Source of the DNA: Chalciporus piperatus
Taxonomy: Eukaryota > Basidiomycota > Agaricomycetes > Boletales > Boletaceae
Length of the DNA: 64,000 bases
Assembly (NCBI GenBank): GCA_038093975.1
Contig: JBBPTG010000005.1
Span: 1 to 64,000 of the forward strand
Reading direction: 5' to 3'
Positions 21,250 through 32,445 of this stretch are shown here, in pieces. Position 1 is the stretch's first letter. Each line of letters begins with the position of its first letter. The notes beneath the pieces are model-generated. The model was given only the letters and a program-made list of their open reading frames with translations. It was not told the DNA's origin and searched no databases. Position numbers and translations under genes: made by a program.

Positions 21250-22004
21250 ATGTTCCAGTTCATAAGACGTGTATCTGCTTCCTTCCTTCCCCGTCCTCAC
21301 CGTCCATGGAGGGACGATGGTGAGTCACTCATACCTTTTATCATGTACTGACAGTATTGACCTATCTCATCATCTCTGTGGCACCTGTGGAATCCCCTTG
21401 GTCCGATCGATGAATAGCTACATCGCACGCGCCTACGATAGCGATAGGTCGGAAACGCAGGTTCAGCGTCACGGAACAAGATGACGACGACTACACCCCT
21501 TCTGTCGCTAAAAGAGCAAAAGGGGACCAAATCAAACCGGACGCTGGGTGCGACTCTGCCCCGGAAGCGGACAGCCTCAAAGGAGATGTTCCTCCCGTCG
21601 AAGAACAGGATGTAAAAGAGGTCACAAAGGGTGTAAAAGAAGTGGATCTCCTGGATAAGGACAAGGAGGAGGGTCCTGCGTCAACAACACGTCCCGAAGG
21701 GGTTCCATTACCTGATTCCCCATCTGGATCCCCAGAGCCGGAGTCTGACTCGATGGAGCCCACAAAGGCTGTGCCCGAGGAGGTAGCCAAAGACGAAGAG
21801 CACGCAGACGAGAATGACTCTGTTGCTTCTTCGTCAGGCAAGGGCGAAGAAGACGAAGCGGAGGGTAGTAGTGAAAACGAGGCCGAACCTGCCACGACCA
21901 CTGCTGTAGCCCCTGCGGACGAGATCGCGCCCTCGGAAGGGGTCACTGTCCCAGTCGAGTCAGGTTCCGATGAAACTCCAGATACCTCGGAGGTCAAGGC
22001 ATAG
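21250..22004 (+). CDS. acidic, disordered protein with a bipartite-type NLS
   Basis: The two-exon model gives 218 residues. Exon 1 (21250-21319) encodes MFQFIRRVSASFLPRPHRPW. A 98-nt GTGAGT..AATAG intron joins in phase 1 to exon 2 (21418-22004). Exon 2 opens with ATSHAPTIAIGRKRRFSVTE and a second basic cluster AKRAKGD, together resembling a bipartite nuclear signal. The remainder is almost entirely Glu, Asp, Ser, Pro and Thr with no fold predicted by eye and no cysteines beyond one. I do not recognise a family. The N-terminal Arg-rich, acid-free segment could instead be a mitochondrial presequence. Function is unknown. Confidence 0.65.
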
Positions 22005-23220
22005 CATCGGACGGTCCTCTCTAATGGCTTTTTATACACCTTACGCGTACCGTGCGCCTCGTGCGCGCGTGATCGGAACTCGCTATACTACTGACAACCT
22101 ACCCTACCGATACCCAACTTGTTTATATATACTACTAGCCAACCCACCGCCCAATCCTTACCCGTTTCTGTATCACCCCAGATGTACGATGAGCTGCTGA
22201 ATGACATTGACGATAATGACACAGGTTAGCATGCACAAGGCATCTCACGGGTTGAACTCGAACCATGACTACGATACTTTGCACTCCCTTGTCCATCATC
22301 CGACTTGATCATTATCTCAGTCACGGTGATAGACTGAACACGAGCGTGGTCATCGGTGTCGTTTCCTGATCCATGATAAACTAATTGACCCAAATCGCCA
22401 TCTACGTGGCCGGGAGGAACACACGAGGCTTGATGGCACAAGTTCACACAAGTGCACATCCGAGGCTGCGCAAGCACGCCGAACCCCGTTTATAATTCAC
22501 TTTCTCGAACTGTTTCAGCGATGAGGCCGCTTTCAGGAACTTGATTGGTAGAGCTCAGCGCCGTTGGTGATTCTGTGATATCCCCACGAGTCCATTGCAC
22601 GCTGTGAGGGCCAGTCGACGTAAGTTTTCATCCATCTGTAGTCCTTGCGCTCCCATAGGTCACTGAGAAATTGATGATCAACCACCGCCAGGCGCGTGTA
22701 TGCAGCATGTTCTGCCGTGCCCTCCATTTCGAGGCAGCTAGCCGCACATGCACGTCCGTACACAACTCCAGACCCTGCACGGCGCTCGTATGCGTGGTTC
22801 CGAACGTCATAAACCCCGTTGACGAACACTAGCACGTTTCACTGACCTTTCTACCCGTCTTCCTTGAGGAGCACGCGCATGCACCGGTCGATGGTTCGTG
22901 CATACATATAACGGAAAACACCTTTCTTGTACGAGCCTCCGTTCTTTCCGCGATCCCACTGCGTTCCAACTCATTGTTTCTCCCCATAGGAGCTCTCCTA
23001 GCAGGTTCTGCCACATTGGCTGACGTCGAGTTTCACATATACGGGTTGTTATTTACCACAACCCATTTTACAATCAACGGCCGTTGACCGGAGTTCCGAC
23101 GATAGATCGCATAGTAAGTGTATCTTTGGTAGACAATCCCTTCCTCTGGTCAGTGGTACGAGCGATTCACCTTGCTGATTCGCCTGCATACAGCCACATC
23201 CGTACCTATAACTGTAAAGC
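22005..23220. other. 1.2-kb region without a supported gene
   Basis: Several minus-strand frames of 60-100 codons (22226-22477, 22533-22835, 22807-23016) contain scattered cysteines, but they share no recognised motif. I could not join them by convincing splice sites. They might be pieces of a small secreted protein gene. The right end should hold the promoter of the gene at 23221. Confidence 0.4.
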
Positions 23221-25422
23221 ATGCGTCGTCTCTTGGGCTCAAAAAACCCTTCAAACGCGGTCTCTCCCAGTGGGAAAGGCAGAGAGCACCGGGGAGGAGT
23301 TCCTAGCACTGCAACCACCCCCGCCCAATCTGACCTTTCCTCGACCCGAGCGTCAATGGAAGTTCACGTCAGCACCGAGGTTCATTCTGCACAGGACCAC
23401 AGCCTTCATGGGTTTCAACCCCTTGAGAGCACATCAACGCTTGCGCCATCCCCTTCCCCAGCGTCCACTAACTCGCAGCCTCTTCCACCTGAGATCCGTG
23501 TTCCGACACATCCGTACCCGTATTGGCAGGGTGCTCACACTCCATCGTCGTCCCAGAGCAGTCTTGAGTCGCCAATGACGCCTTCACATGTTTCTTGGTT
23601 GGGTAGTAACGTTCCAGCGAACGGCAACAACCCGAGCAATGGCAGCAGCACGAATCTCAGTCTCAACGACTCCGTCTCAGTACCTCCGTCCCCGACAGGA
23701 CCGTCGTCCTCAACTCATTCACTCATTTACGGGCCTAATCCCCATTTCCCTCCACCCCCAGCGACAAACCCACCTCCCACTCGTCCTAAACTTCATCCTA
23801 CCAAAAGCACGCATTCTCTCCGCGTTCCCGTTCAAGAGCTCTTCAATCAACAGTTATCACCTATCGTTGAGCAAGATTATCTCTCTCCCGAAAAACGGCC
23901 TGTTTCGCTCCCTAGTTCAAGTCACGACGGTGCAGGGTCACGCTCGAGTACTGCTCAGACGGCAAGGACGAGCATGACGCCTATAAGTCCAGGAAGTGAC
24001 GGGGGTGCGACGGCGACCATGACGCCCGTTAGCCCTGTACCCATCACCCCTGTATTGGTCAGCGCAAGGGGAACACCGCCTACACCACAAACTCAGACCC
24101 ATACACCGGTCACGCCTTCGATTACTGGCGGTGTTGTTCCGTTTTCGCGGAGAAAAGATGAGGAAGGCAGCGATTCGTCGCGTAAGTACCCCTTTTGCGC
24201 TTTTCTTGGGGGGGATAAGTCGTTCTTAACACTGCGGATGAGGATAGGTCCGTCGCCAGTGTTGACGTTTATCTCAAGACCACTTAATCGTTCGATCAGT
24301 CTTTCGTCGACGCGTACACATCAATCAAGCATATCTTCCGCTGCACCTCCTGTCATCCCTCCCTTGGATCTCAGACCTGAATTCAGAGGCCAAGCATTCC
24401 TGACTACTCCCACATCTCTCCATTCACGTGGGTTTTTGGATGTTGGTGCTGTGGGCGTTTATGATGATGATGCGGTTTCTGACCGGAGGGAGAGTTTCGT
24501 CACTGCACGGACAGGGGCCGGGAGGGAGAGTAAGTATTCTGTTGGACAGGAGGAGATATTCGTCGACGCAGAAGAGAACATCGGGCGCAATTCAGATGAA
24601 ACTATTTATCCTTCCAATACCCGCGTCGCCACAGGTGATACTCCACCGACGCCCCACGTGTACCCATTGCCCCATGATATATCCAAATCGCACAAACCAC
24701 CTATCCCGGCAAAGACGGGAGCTCATGCTCGTTCTGCTTCTCATACGTCATCCTTACCCCCTTCTTACAATTACCCACCTGACCCGCAGAGTTCGGATAA
24801 TCACTTCCATCTCGGGTATCACCCTCATCGTTCGACTCCATGGTTGGGCGTCAGCGCACCCAGCCTTCAAGACCTCGGCAGCTCCGTCTCCGCATCTTCA
24901 TCCTTTATCGACCGCCGCTTCGCTCCCTCTTCCTTATACCTCGCTACTCCACAAGAACGTGAATTCGCACGGACGATGGGCGAAAAATGGACGGTCCGCA
25001 AAGAACGCATGGACACCGTCCAAGTCCTCTTCTGGATCGGCTTCATCGCACCCTGGTGCTGGCTCATCGGCGGTTGGCTCGTCACGTCCAAACCTCCCTC
25101 CTCGCGTGGTTACGGTTACGGCTACACCTACCACAACGGTGTCGGGGGTGGAAGCAGTCTCTTACCTCTTTGGACGAGCAAGACGAAGAGCATGCAAAGT
25201 TTCGATACGACGAAGATGCAGCATGGGTATCCGTTCGTGGCACCTTCGGTATTGAGTTTGACGACGCCGCCGTATACGGGGGCGGTGTTGACTCCGAAAC
25301 CGGCGAGGGAAGTGAAGAATCCGTGGGTGAGACGGTGTAGGATTGCGGCAGTCGTGAGCGGGATTTTGATCGCGATTGCGTTCATTGCTGCGCTCGTGGT
25401 CGTTGGGGTTGGTCATGTATGA
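23221..25422 (+). CDS. Ser/Pro-rich protein with two C-terminal membrane segments
   Basis: About 500 residues of Ser, Pro and Thr-rich, probably disordered and phosphorylated sequence (many SP/TP sites, for example MTPVSPVPITP) precede a conserved-looking C-terminal module. The module has REFARTMGEKWTVRKERMD, a hydrophobic segment VLFWIGFIAPWCWLIGGWL, a loop, and NPWVRRCRIAA followed by VVSGILIAIAFIAALVVVGV at the end. This arrangement is seen in uncharacterised fungal serine-rich proteins. A 66-nt segment (24182-24247) has a GTAAGT donor, a CTTAAC branch site and an ATAG acceptor. It is very likely an intron, although it is a multiple of three and has no stop, so the frame is open with or without it. 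The protein is therefore 733 residues unspliced or 711 spliced. Role unknown; membrane location inferred. Confidence 0.8.
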   Translation: MRRLLGSKNPSNAVSPSGKGREHRGGVPSTATTPAQSDLSSTRASMEVHVSTEVHSAQDHSLHGFQPLESTSTLAPSPSPASTNSQPLPPEIRVPTHPYPYWQGAHTPSSSQSSLESPMTPSHVSWLGSNVPANGNNPSNGSSTNLSLNDSVSVPPSPTGPSSSTHSLIYGPNPHFPPPPATNPPPTRPKLHPTKSTHSLRVPVQELFNQQLSPIVEQDYLSPEKRPVSLPSSSHDGAGSRSSTAQTARTSMTPISPGSDGGATATMTPVSPVPITPVLVSARGTPPTPQTQTHTPVTPSITGGVVPFSRRKDEEGSDSSRKYPFCAFLGGDKSFLTLRMRIGPSPVLTFISRPLNRSISLSSTRTHQSSISSAAPPVIPPLDLRPEFRGQAFLTTPTSLHSRGFLDVGAVGVYDDDAVSDRRESFVTARTGAGRESKYSVGQEEIFVDAEENIGRNSDETIYPSNTRVATGDTPPTPHVYPLPHDISKSHKPPIPAKTGAHARSASHTSSLPPSYNYPPDPQSSDNHFHLGYHPHRSTPWLGVSAPSLQDLGSSVSASSSFIDRRFAPSSLYLATPQEREFARTMGEKWTVRKERMDTVQVLFWIGFIAPWCWLIGGWLVTSKPPSSRGYGYGYTYHNGVGGGSSLLPLWTSKTKSMQSFDTTKMQHGYPFVAPSVLSLTTPPYTGAVLTPKPAREVKNPWVRRCRIAAVVSGILIAIAFIAALVVVGVGHV

Positions 25423-25969
25423 GGGGGGGACGACTTTTGATGGACCATTTTTTGTGCCGGACTGCCGATGTAATGACTGCTATCTTCTACTGGTGTACGC
25501 TTACTTATTCCAAGGCAGATGTATATCAGTTCGACCTCGTGACGAATTCTCACTCGCGGTGTTGAGTTCAAGACATACAGTAACATTTCTGTTGGTACAG
25601 CAATACGAGATCACTTTAGACACAACTTGTGAAACAGGGTCTCTCTTGCATCCCAACGTTGCACTGCTGTTGGGAAGGGATGATGTTGTCACATGCGGAG
25701 AGTGCGACGCGCGATTTAGACGGGATGCCCATCACCATGCCCCTCGAGTTGTAGTCAGGAAGTTGTAGTGGAACACGTTGTTCTCCTGGGACAGGTCGAA
25801 AAATTATTGAACAAGAGAATATTTTGCAAGGATAGAGGCTGGCGAAGAGTCCACCTCTCCGAGTCTTGCTCAACAAAATCACCGTATGGCATTTCCATAG
25901 TACGTAGTACATTACATCCATTCACAAACTCTCGACCTTGCTTCAAAATCACACGTCGCGTGCTCAAGC
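25423..25969. other. intergenic, no gene seen
   Basis: This lies between two convergent genes. It holds only short anonymous open frames on both strands. Confidence 0.4.
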
Positions 25970-26575
25970 TTATTCACGGTGGATACGTTCGAAGTACCAT
26001 TGCTGGAATTCATGGTGTTCCTTCGGCTCGTGGAGAGTGACCTGTGGGTTTCACAGCCAACATCAACACCTCATTCGGGGATAGAGTTTAAAAAAGGGTA
26101 CCTGTTCCCCTGGGATCCTGCCGAACAGAGTCCAGACAAGCCTAGGAAGGGCCTTGGTGTCTTTCTCGATGCTACCGCCCGGCCGTCAGACATCATTGCG
26201 CCCATATGGAGCCGCGCAACTTACATGAAGAAGGCTGAGTTTCCCGAGCGGTGAATTCTCCAAGCTTGACCGGGAGCAACGCGTATGTCGACCGTGACCT
26301 TGCGGTCAGCATCATCGGAGTACCATCCTCCCTCCAAGGTGAGCCTGTACAGACCAGTCGCGAACTCTTCAACCTGCCACTGTATAGAGAAAAAGCGAGG
26401 CATAAGTCATTTCGTCCGTACAGCGGATACGATGAAACTTGAATGGATTCACCACTTGCTCTGCAGCGTCGAAAACGATGGGTCGTTCAGGGGCGCCGTT
26501 GAATTTGTGTGCCCCGACACCAGGTCCAATGGGTACTGGAGAGATGCGGTATAATCCACCGGGAGGGCCTTCCAT
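25970..26575 (-). CDS. beta-trefoil protein, mushroom peptidase-inhibitor I66-like (paralogue 1)
   Basis: The four-exon model (26453-26575, 26225-26379, 26102-26171, 25970-26041) gives 139 residues. There is no signal peptide. Three similar beta-trefoil lobes are visible: GGLYRISPVP to WQVEEFATGLYRLTLEGGW, then APGQAWRIHRSG, then QQWYFERIHRE at the end. Each lobe closes on a W-x-x-E/H aromatic motif. Layout and size resemble the cytosolic clitocypin/cospin-like protease inhibitors (I66) of mushrooms, which defend fruiting bodies against animal or microbial proteases. A related beta-trefoil lectin is the alternative. Introns are 73, 53 and 60 nt, in phases 0, 2 and 0, the same as in the paralogue at 31732. 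Family assignment is by pattern only. Confidence 0.72.
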
Positions 26576-26644
26576 TGTATATTGGCTGATTTCGCTGTAG
26601 TGAACTGGTTTTCAGGAATGATCAGATGGACAAAAGATGGCGGG

Positions 26645-26652
26645 TTTTTATA
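26645..26652 (-). promoter_or_regulatory. TATA box of beta-trefoil paralogue 1
   Basis: On the minus strand GAGTATAAAAACC lies about 70 bp before the ATG. This is a strong TATA element at a sensible distance, typical of highly regulated genes. Confidence 0.6.
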
Positions 26653-27633
26653 CTCGCTGGTCCCCCGCATTACCCCACCTTGGATGTATTTACAGCGGAG
26701 CGCAATTGCCTACGCTTTAGTTTCTAATCAATTTGACAGTGAGACAGGAGTCTTTGATAGATATTAATGCGGGCATAGCTCGTTGGTAGAAGATTAGATG
26801 CTCTGGGCAAAGGCACGAGTGTCCTGAGGACTTACTTTTGGCTCGAATAGGCGATCCAACTGACCTGAATCAGGGGTGGTAATACCGCTCATGCGTTATC
26901 CAAATCGAACTTGCTTATGGGCGGCGATGGATGGCGTCGAGTTGCAGCCAAAGCGGCAAGGAAACGGGCGTGCATGAAGGGGACCCGAATATTCCTTTGG
27001 GCATGATCCATCCGATATGAGTGATATTCCCACTCGGATCCTGTGGGTGCCTCTTTTCCTAGAGGTTTGATGCATGCAGCAGAGGCACAGAGTGTCGACA
27101 TTCTCGTGTTGTGTTTTGCAAGAATTTGAAGAATGGACGGATGACGCCTCAGCAGGTCACCAGGAGTGAACGAATACTACCATCCAGGGGGTCGGTTCGA
27201 GGGCGTTGAGCGATCCGCTTTATGTCCATTTGCCTCCATTTGCTAGGCACGGGGAAAGACTGGGTACATACCGATCCTGGTCGGGCAACAATTTGGACCC
27301 CATCTGCAGTTGGTCAGATGCCCTAGTACAGGGTAGACGACTGTTCTCACCCGACTTGAGAAGTCTGCACAGAGCAGACAGCATGTTGACATGACATGAT
27401 GGAAAGGACTTGCCCAAGTACTCCAACAGAGTCTCAAGTTGATACCATTCGTATTGTTCATAGGGTTGTTGCGCGGAATATAGGAAGTCTTCAACCCGCG
27501 AAATTCAGTGATGAGTCAAATGCTGAATTACGAGTCGCAGTTCAGTGGACGTCGGCGTACACTCGGTAGTGTTCCTAGAAAGGCAACCATATCGTGCTCC
27601 AACTTTTGCACTTTCGTTGGCTCTCCGAACACC
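26653..27633. other. intergenic, about 1 kb, no gene seen
   Basis: The region holds promoter sequence for the beta-trefoil gene (minus) and for the mitochondrial ribosomal protein gene (plus). Open frames are short and anonymous. A tRNA-like stretch near 26768 was considered and rejected. Confidence 0.4.
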
Positions 27634-28201
27634 ATGTTGCCCACATTCCCCGTCTTCTCAATACTCCCCGCACTCGCCCCCCAACCCTTCAAACGCGCCG
27701 CCCTCGGTCTCTTCCACGGCAAAACCATCCAATTCGGTAACAATGTCCCCCACTCGCTAAAGAAAACACGTCGAAACTGGTTACCGAACGTCCAGTCCAA
27801 GACGCTTCGGTCCGAGTTGATGGATAAGAATGTCAAGGTCAAACTGACGACACGGGCCTTGAGGACGATACACAAGGTGAGTTTCGCGTCCTGGGTCTTC
27901 CAGTCGGTCTCGTGAACTGAGACGTCGTGTATAGCATGGTGGACTAGACCAGTACCTGCTCAAGACGTCCCCAGATCTCCTCGGAGACGAAGGCATGCGT
28001 CTCCGCATTCTCGTACGCGAAAAATTCGACGCCAAGAACGCGCACGAGGCACGCCAAGCTCAACGAGCCGCAGCGATCGCGGCCAAGGAGGAGGAGGCGA
28101 CGAAGGCTGCAACAGCCAAGGCTGAGAAACAGAGAGCGGAGAGGCAAAGCAGTCAGCGACGCCAGGCAGAGGCCACGATTGTTCGGGGCTTATTTGGTTA
28201 G
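27634..28201 (+). CDS. mitochondrial large-subunit ribosomal protein bL28m
   Basis: This is a ribosomal L28 domain protein of the mitochondrial large subunit (the Mrpl24 type in budding yeast). After a short hydrophobic/basic leader (MLPTFPVFSILPALAPQPFK) comes the L28 core: RAALGLFHGKTIQFGNNVPH, SLKKTRRNWLPNVQSKTLRS and NVKVKLTTRALRTIHK. A 58-nt intron (27877-27934, GTGAGT..TATAG) splits the domain. The second exon continues HGGLDQYLLKTSPDLLGDEG and ends in an Ala/Glu/Lys/Arg-rich helix, an extension common in mitochondrial forms. The ATG at 27634 is the first that leaves a plausible targeting leader. Confidence 0.92.
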
Positions 28202-28604
28202 CGCGTCTTCCCCTTCGGATGGTACGTCGGTCTCGACAGTTTGGGACGTGCATGATATCAACTTCAGCTTGGCCCTTCGTGCAGAACTGTCCACTGTATC
28301 ATACCAACTGCTTACACTCCATAATTTACACCTCCGTCAGACTTGCCCATAAACGTTAACATTGTGGTGATCGAGTTGAACTGGACTAAGTTCTACAGGT
28401 AAGTATCCTAAGAGACTATACTAAAGGCAAATGCAAATGCGAATTACAGTATCAGAAACCGAAGAAAATGAATCTATCGTTAAATTGCACTCTTGCCCTG
28501 CTATATATCTTCTTCCCCTTCATGCCAATCTAATCCGTTGAAATAACTAACACCAAGAATTAAATAAGAGAAAGATGGGGGCATCCAAACACCCTCCGAG
28601 GCCC
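28202..28604. other. convergent intergenic region
   Basis: About 400 bp separate two convergent stop codons. It is AT-richer than its surroundings and no gene is seen. Confidence 0.4.
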
Positions 28605-31087
28605 TCATCCAACGGCAGGTGGACTGAGCACCTTCTGCCACCACGTTCTCCTCTCTGCTACTCCATCTGTACTTGCCGCCGTGTCTCCAGCGCCGACATC
28701 GATCCTCAGTCCAACTTTGCTGCCAATCGACCGGACGGACTTTTTACTCCGTATCGATCCCTGGATCGAGGGTTGTGACTGAAGAGAGTGATAATCACTC
28801 CCTCTATCTGCCTCACCCACTCTCGTCCCCTCCTGCTCGTCAGAGTCCGCATACAAGGATCGGTCATCATCGTCCCCATCCTCACCACCACCATGGCGCC
28901 TCTCAGACATCACGTCAACAACAACAGACGACCAATTGTCGCCATCATCACCACCTTCCCCATCAACCTCGACGAGATACGTAAACGGGGTGACCTTGCC
29001 GGGTTGCGTCACAGGCACGGGATTGAACAATGCTTCAATCAGCTTCTCCGTTCCCCTCGGGTCGTTGATCGTAGGCAACTTTGAAGGATCGAATGGTCGA
29101 CGATGTTTCTTCCGACTCTTTGCGTGTCTGTGGGCTTGACTTGGTTCGTGAACCCGGTCAACCATCGAATGTGTTGAACCGGACACGATCGACGATGCGT
29201 CCGACCCTGATACATGTGCGCCGCCTTCGTCAGAAGAGGAATGGGATAGGTTGTCTGTGTAGAGATCAGACGCGCGTGGACGGGTCCGATAGACGTCAGA
29301 CGATTCAAGAAGGCCGGCTACACCGGAGAGGATCTCCCCTTTCGGAAGAGCAGGTGCCACGTACGAGACTTCTCCGGCAGTGTGTTCGAGATGGATAGTG
29401 AGCTGTGGATATACTAGGTCAGTTGGTGTCAATGGCAATAACGCTAACCAACCCACCTTCAGTGTCGCGTTCGTCTTGCTTTGCCTGAGGAGATAGCTCC
29501 TGGTGGTGACTCCAGCGTTGACGTACTGAGCGAGATTGACATAAACGGCTCCGAGACGTGGGTTGTGTGGAGCATTTGGGTCACCAGCGATTACACGCTA
29601 ATAGCACGTCGTTTAGTTCAGGAAGAAGAGAACGATGAAAACGAAACGCTCACCTGCATCACGACGAACTTTGCTAGACAGTCACCTAGTTCGGCGTTTT
29701 CCCTGCCTACGCTCATTTGGACCACGAAATTCAGTTTCTGCTCCCAGACGACATTGTGTTCCTTTAGCTTAACGAAGGAAGTGGTTCCTTTCGAAGCAGA
29801 GTAGTTTGGTTTCGTCTGAGGCTGTGCATCTCCATCAGTGTGTGTATGCGGGTGGTGGTGGTGGTTCGCATGACTATGGGCATGCGAGGCTGTCGACTCG
29901 ATGTCAAATTGGGTGGATGTCGGACTTTGTGTCAGTCCATGGGGAGACCAGTCGGCTGAGAGATAGTTGGGGGGAGGGTTGTGGACAAGTCGTCCATTGG
30001 CTTGATACGAGCCTAAAGACATCGACGAGGCGCTGCTCGCGCTTGCGATGGACGAGGCACCGCTAAAACTACGTGCCATAGGTGCGGGTGGAATATTGAT
30101 GTTGGGAGAAATGACGACAGAGGGTATAGGAAGCGTGGCCGTACGTCCGTTGGTAGCACGGGCGTGGTCATTGGAATGAGAGTGCGTCGAACTGCTGTTG
30201 GCGATGCTGTGCGTGTCTGATATGGAAGCGGATGCACCATCGTGAAGAGACGTATCTGTGTCGCTTTCCTTGGGTGCCTCCTTCTCTTTGCCCTTCCCGC
30301 TATCTGCTGGCGTCGAGTCCATCTGGTTCTTGTTAGCGACCTTGTTCTTGCCCGACTTTCGAGCCTTGACTTTCTCTAGAAATCCACCCCCTGAAGGTGA
30401 GGTGACACCCTTGAGCTTCCACTTTATGGCGAACTCGCCGTGAACGAGGGGGACATTGTGTAGCTGGTGTACCGTGAGGTGCGCGGTGAAGACTGCATGT
30501 CGAGGTAGCAGATGAGCGAGATGAGCGCGAAGTCTAGTGTGTGAGTTGGCGGTCTGTTGAGTGGGCAAGGGGTTGGGTTGGGGTCGAAGCAGGGGTTGGG
30601 GTTGGGGTTGGTGTTGATGCTGATGATGAGTCGGCGTTGGACTGGAAGGACGGGCGGTTGGATTGGCCGAGCTGAAGGGTGAACCAATGGATTTACCGAA
30701 ACCTGCAGGACTGCTCGGTCTATGAGGGGTGAACAGCGAGGGCGACTTCGGTCTAGAAGACGGCGTCTGGGGAGGCGCAGGGGAATACGGTCGCGGTGAA
30801 GATGGCCTGTCGCTACCAGTTCCATTGCCATCCCGAAGAGAGACAACATTGGAGAATGATGTCTGAGATTGCGCGACGGAGACGAGGTTCAGTCGCGCAG
30901 GTGGTGGTCTCGTCGGCTTGATAGTCGACGAACGATGTCGAGGCGAGCTTGGAACTGGCGTCGTCAATTTCTGAGCTGTGGCATTCCTCGAGGAGACCGA
31001 TGAGCCAGTGGACGTTGTCGCCGACGTGGCATTGACATCCGAGGTTATGGAAGGTGGATGGTGATTCCTTTCGTCACGTTGAACCAT
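28605..31087 (-). CDS. NT-C2 (EEIG1/EHBP1 N-terminal C2) domain protein
   Basis: Three exons are modelled; exon 1 is 29654-31087. The N-terminal 150 residues are Ser/Pro-rich with a His/Gln/Pro run. The NT-C2 fold begins at HAVFTAHLTVHQLHNVPLVH and FAIKWKLKG and is interrupted by a long Ser/His-rich insertion. It resumes with LKEHNVVWEQKLNFVVQMSV, LGDCLAKFVVMQ, then across an intron RVIAGDPNAPHNPRLGAVYV, NLAQYVNAGVTTRSYLLRQS and LTIHLEHTAGE. This pattern is shared with fungal homologues of animal FAM102/EEIG1, thought to bind membranes or small GTPase systems. A disordered acidic tail ends with KKSVRSIGSKVGLRIDVG and WWQKVLSPPA. Domain call is good; the cellular role is inferred only from the family. 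Confidence 0.85.
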
Positions 31088-31731
31088 CTGAATCTGACCT
31101 GAGCTGGTCGTTGGATGAGTCGACCAGGATGGTTGTCAATGATGAGGGTGTTGGGACGGCGCCCTTGTTGTGCTGAGTCCATCTCTTCCGAGTCGCGAAG
31201 CTGGGTCGCTTGTCATGATGCGGCACATGGGTTCATCTAGATCCGTCGGACCTCACCATTCTGGAGTCATTCTGGCTGTTGTCTAATCGTCCTCAAGGAC
31301 AGCAGACTTGGTAAGTAACTCGGGACCACCTGGTCATTCCATGACGTCTCTCGGCCGCCAGGTCACTGAATTATTCAGTGGTCTGCCAGAACAGCGGCCC
31401 GGAACCTGACCAAGAATATCTCGCTCGAGCTACCATCACTACATACGACTGCCCGGTCGTCAATGCTGCCCAGCAATAACCCTCGCTAACACCGAACCTC
31501 GATTCAAATGCATCACCAAACATACTCGGTGATATGATCGAGTCTCCATTCCACCATCCTTTGGGTTGTCACCGGTGACCAGACCAGCCTCGTGGTCCAT
31601 TTTTTATGCTTTATTGGGTGACTTCCCCACACCCGGAAGCGAAGGAATCTGAAAATGGACAGCCCAGATTCTCGATAGCGGACGCATCTTCCCCGCCGAA
31701 TTCGGACATCTTTTGCTCGCACCTCGAAACA
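31088..31731. promoter_or_regulatory. divergent intergenic region with a 12-bp palindrome
   Basis: This 640-bp interval separates the NT-C2 gene (minus) from beta-trefoil paralogue 2 (plus). A perfect palindrome GTCACCGGTGAC lies at 31568-31579, about 150 bp before the plus-strand ATG. Its role is unknown. Confidence 0.3.
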
Positions 31732-32335
31732 ATGAGCGGTCCAAAAACCGGGAGATACTACATCGTCTCTGACCAGGATCCCAGGGTGAATCCCGTAATT
31801 GGCACAGACGATGAAGACGGATCTGACGTACGACAACTTGTAGCTGAAGGGTTGGACAACATAGTAAGTGGGCAGGGCCCTGCCAGTGAATCGCGGGCTC
31901 TTAATCATCACCCCGACATGCAGTGGTTCTTTGAACGAACGAAGACCGGAAAATATACCATAATGTTGCAAGGAGGCTGGCACACCCAAGAGGACGAGGA
32001 CTTGAATGTGGTTGCCAACAAAGGGGCATCCTGTGGTCAAGTCTGGTCAATACGTCAAAGCGGGGGCGAGGATAACTACATGTCAGTCATTGGACTGCTT
32101 GAACCTATCTCGATATCAAGGGCTGAGATTGCTTGTTGCAGCATCGAAAGGGATAGCTCCTTGAGACCAAATTACGCATGGACTTTGAGTGGCAATCTGG
32201 TAAGCCTGTCGTACCTTTGCGAGAGGTCCTTCGACGTGCATGTTGATTACTACCACGACTGTCGCGTCGTAGGTTGTCCTTTGCCCCGTGGAAATTCCGT
32301 ACGGCGCACAGCGGTGGAGGTTTATCAGCGCTTGA
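31732..32335 (+). CDS. beta-trefoil protein, peptidase-inhibitor I66-like (paralogue 2)
   Basis: The four-exon model (31732-31863, 31924-32081, 32142-32199, 32273-32335) gives 136 residues. The start MSGPKTGRYYIVSD is a typical first strand. The second lobe WFFERTKTGKYTIMLQGGWH aligns with WQVEEFATGLYRLTLEGGWY of the copy at 25970. GQVWSIRQSG aligns with GQAWRIHRSG and AWTLSG with VWTLFG, and the end is QRWRFISA. Intron phases (0, 2, 0) and positions are the same in both genes, so they are true paralogues. The sequences are otherwise well diverged, and the first lobe here is more acidic (GTDDEDGSD). There is no signal peptide, so the protein is probably cytosolic. Inhibitor versus lectin function cannot be decided from sequence alone. 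Confidence 0.72.
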
Positions 32336-32445
32336 CATCTATTCAGACTCATCGCAGACAGATTGTACTCAGCTGCATGACCTTCGCTGATAATGTTGTG
32401 TCAGTGTAGTTAAAGTGCATAGTGATCGTAATTATAATAGTTGCA

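Noticed and set aside
26768..26860. Sequence resembling the 5' half of a tRNA (GCGGGCATAGCTC..TTGGTAGA)
   Set aside because: No matching T-arm box or 3' acceptor strand is found at the right distance, so no cloverleaf forms.
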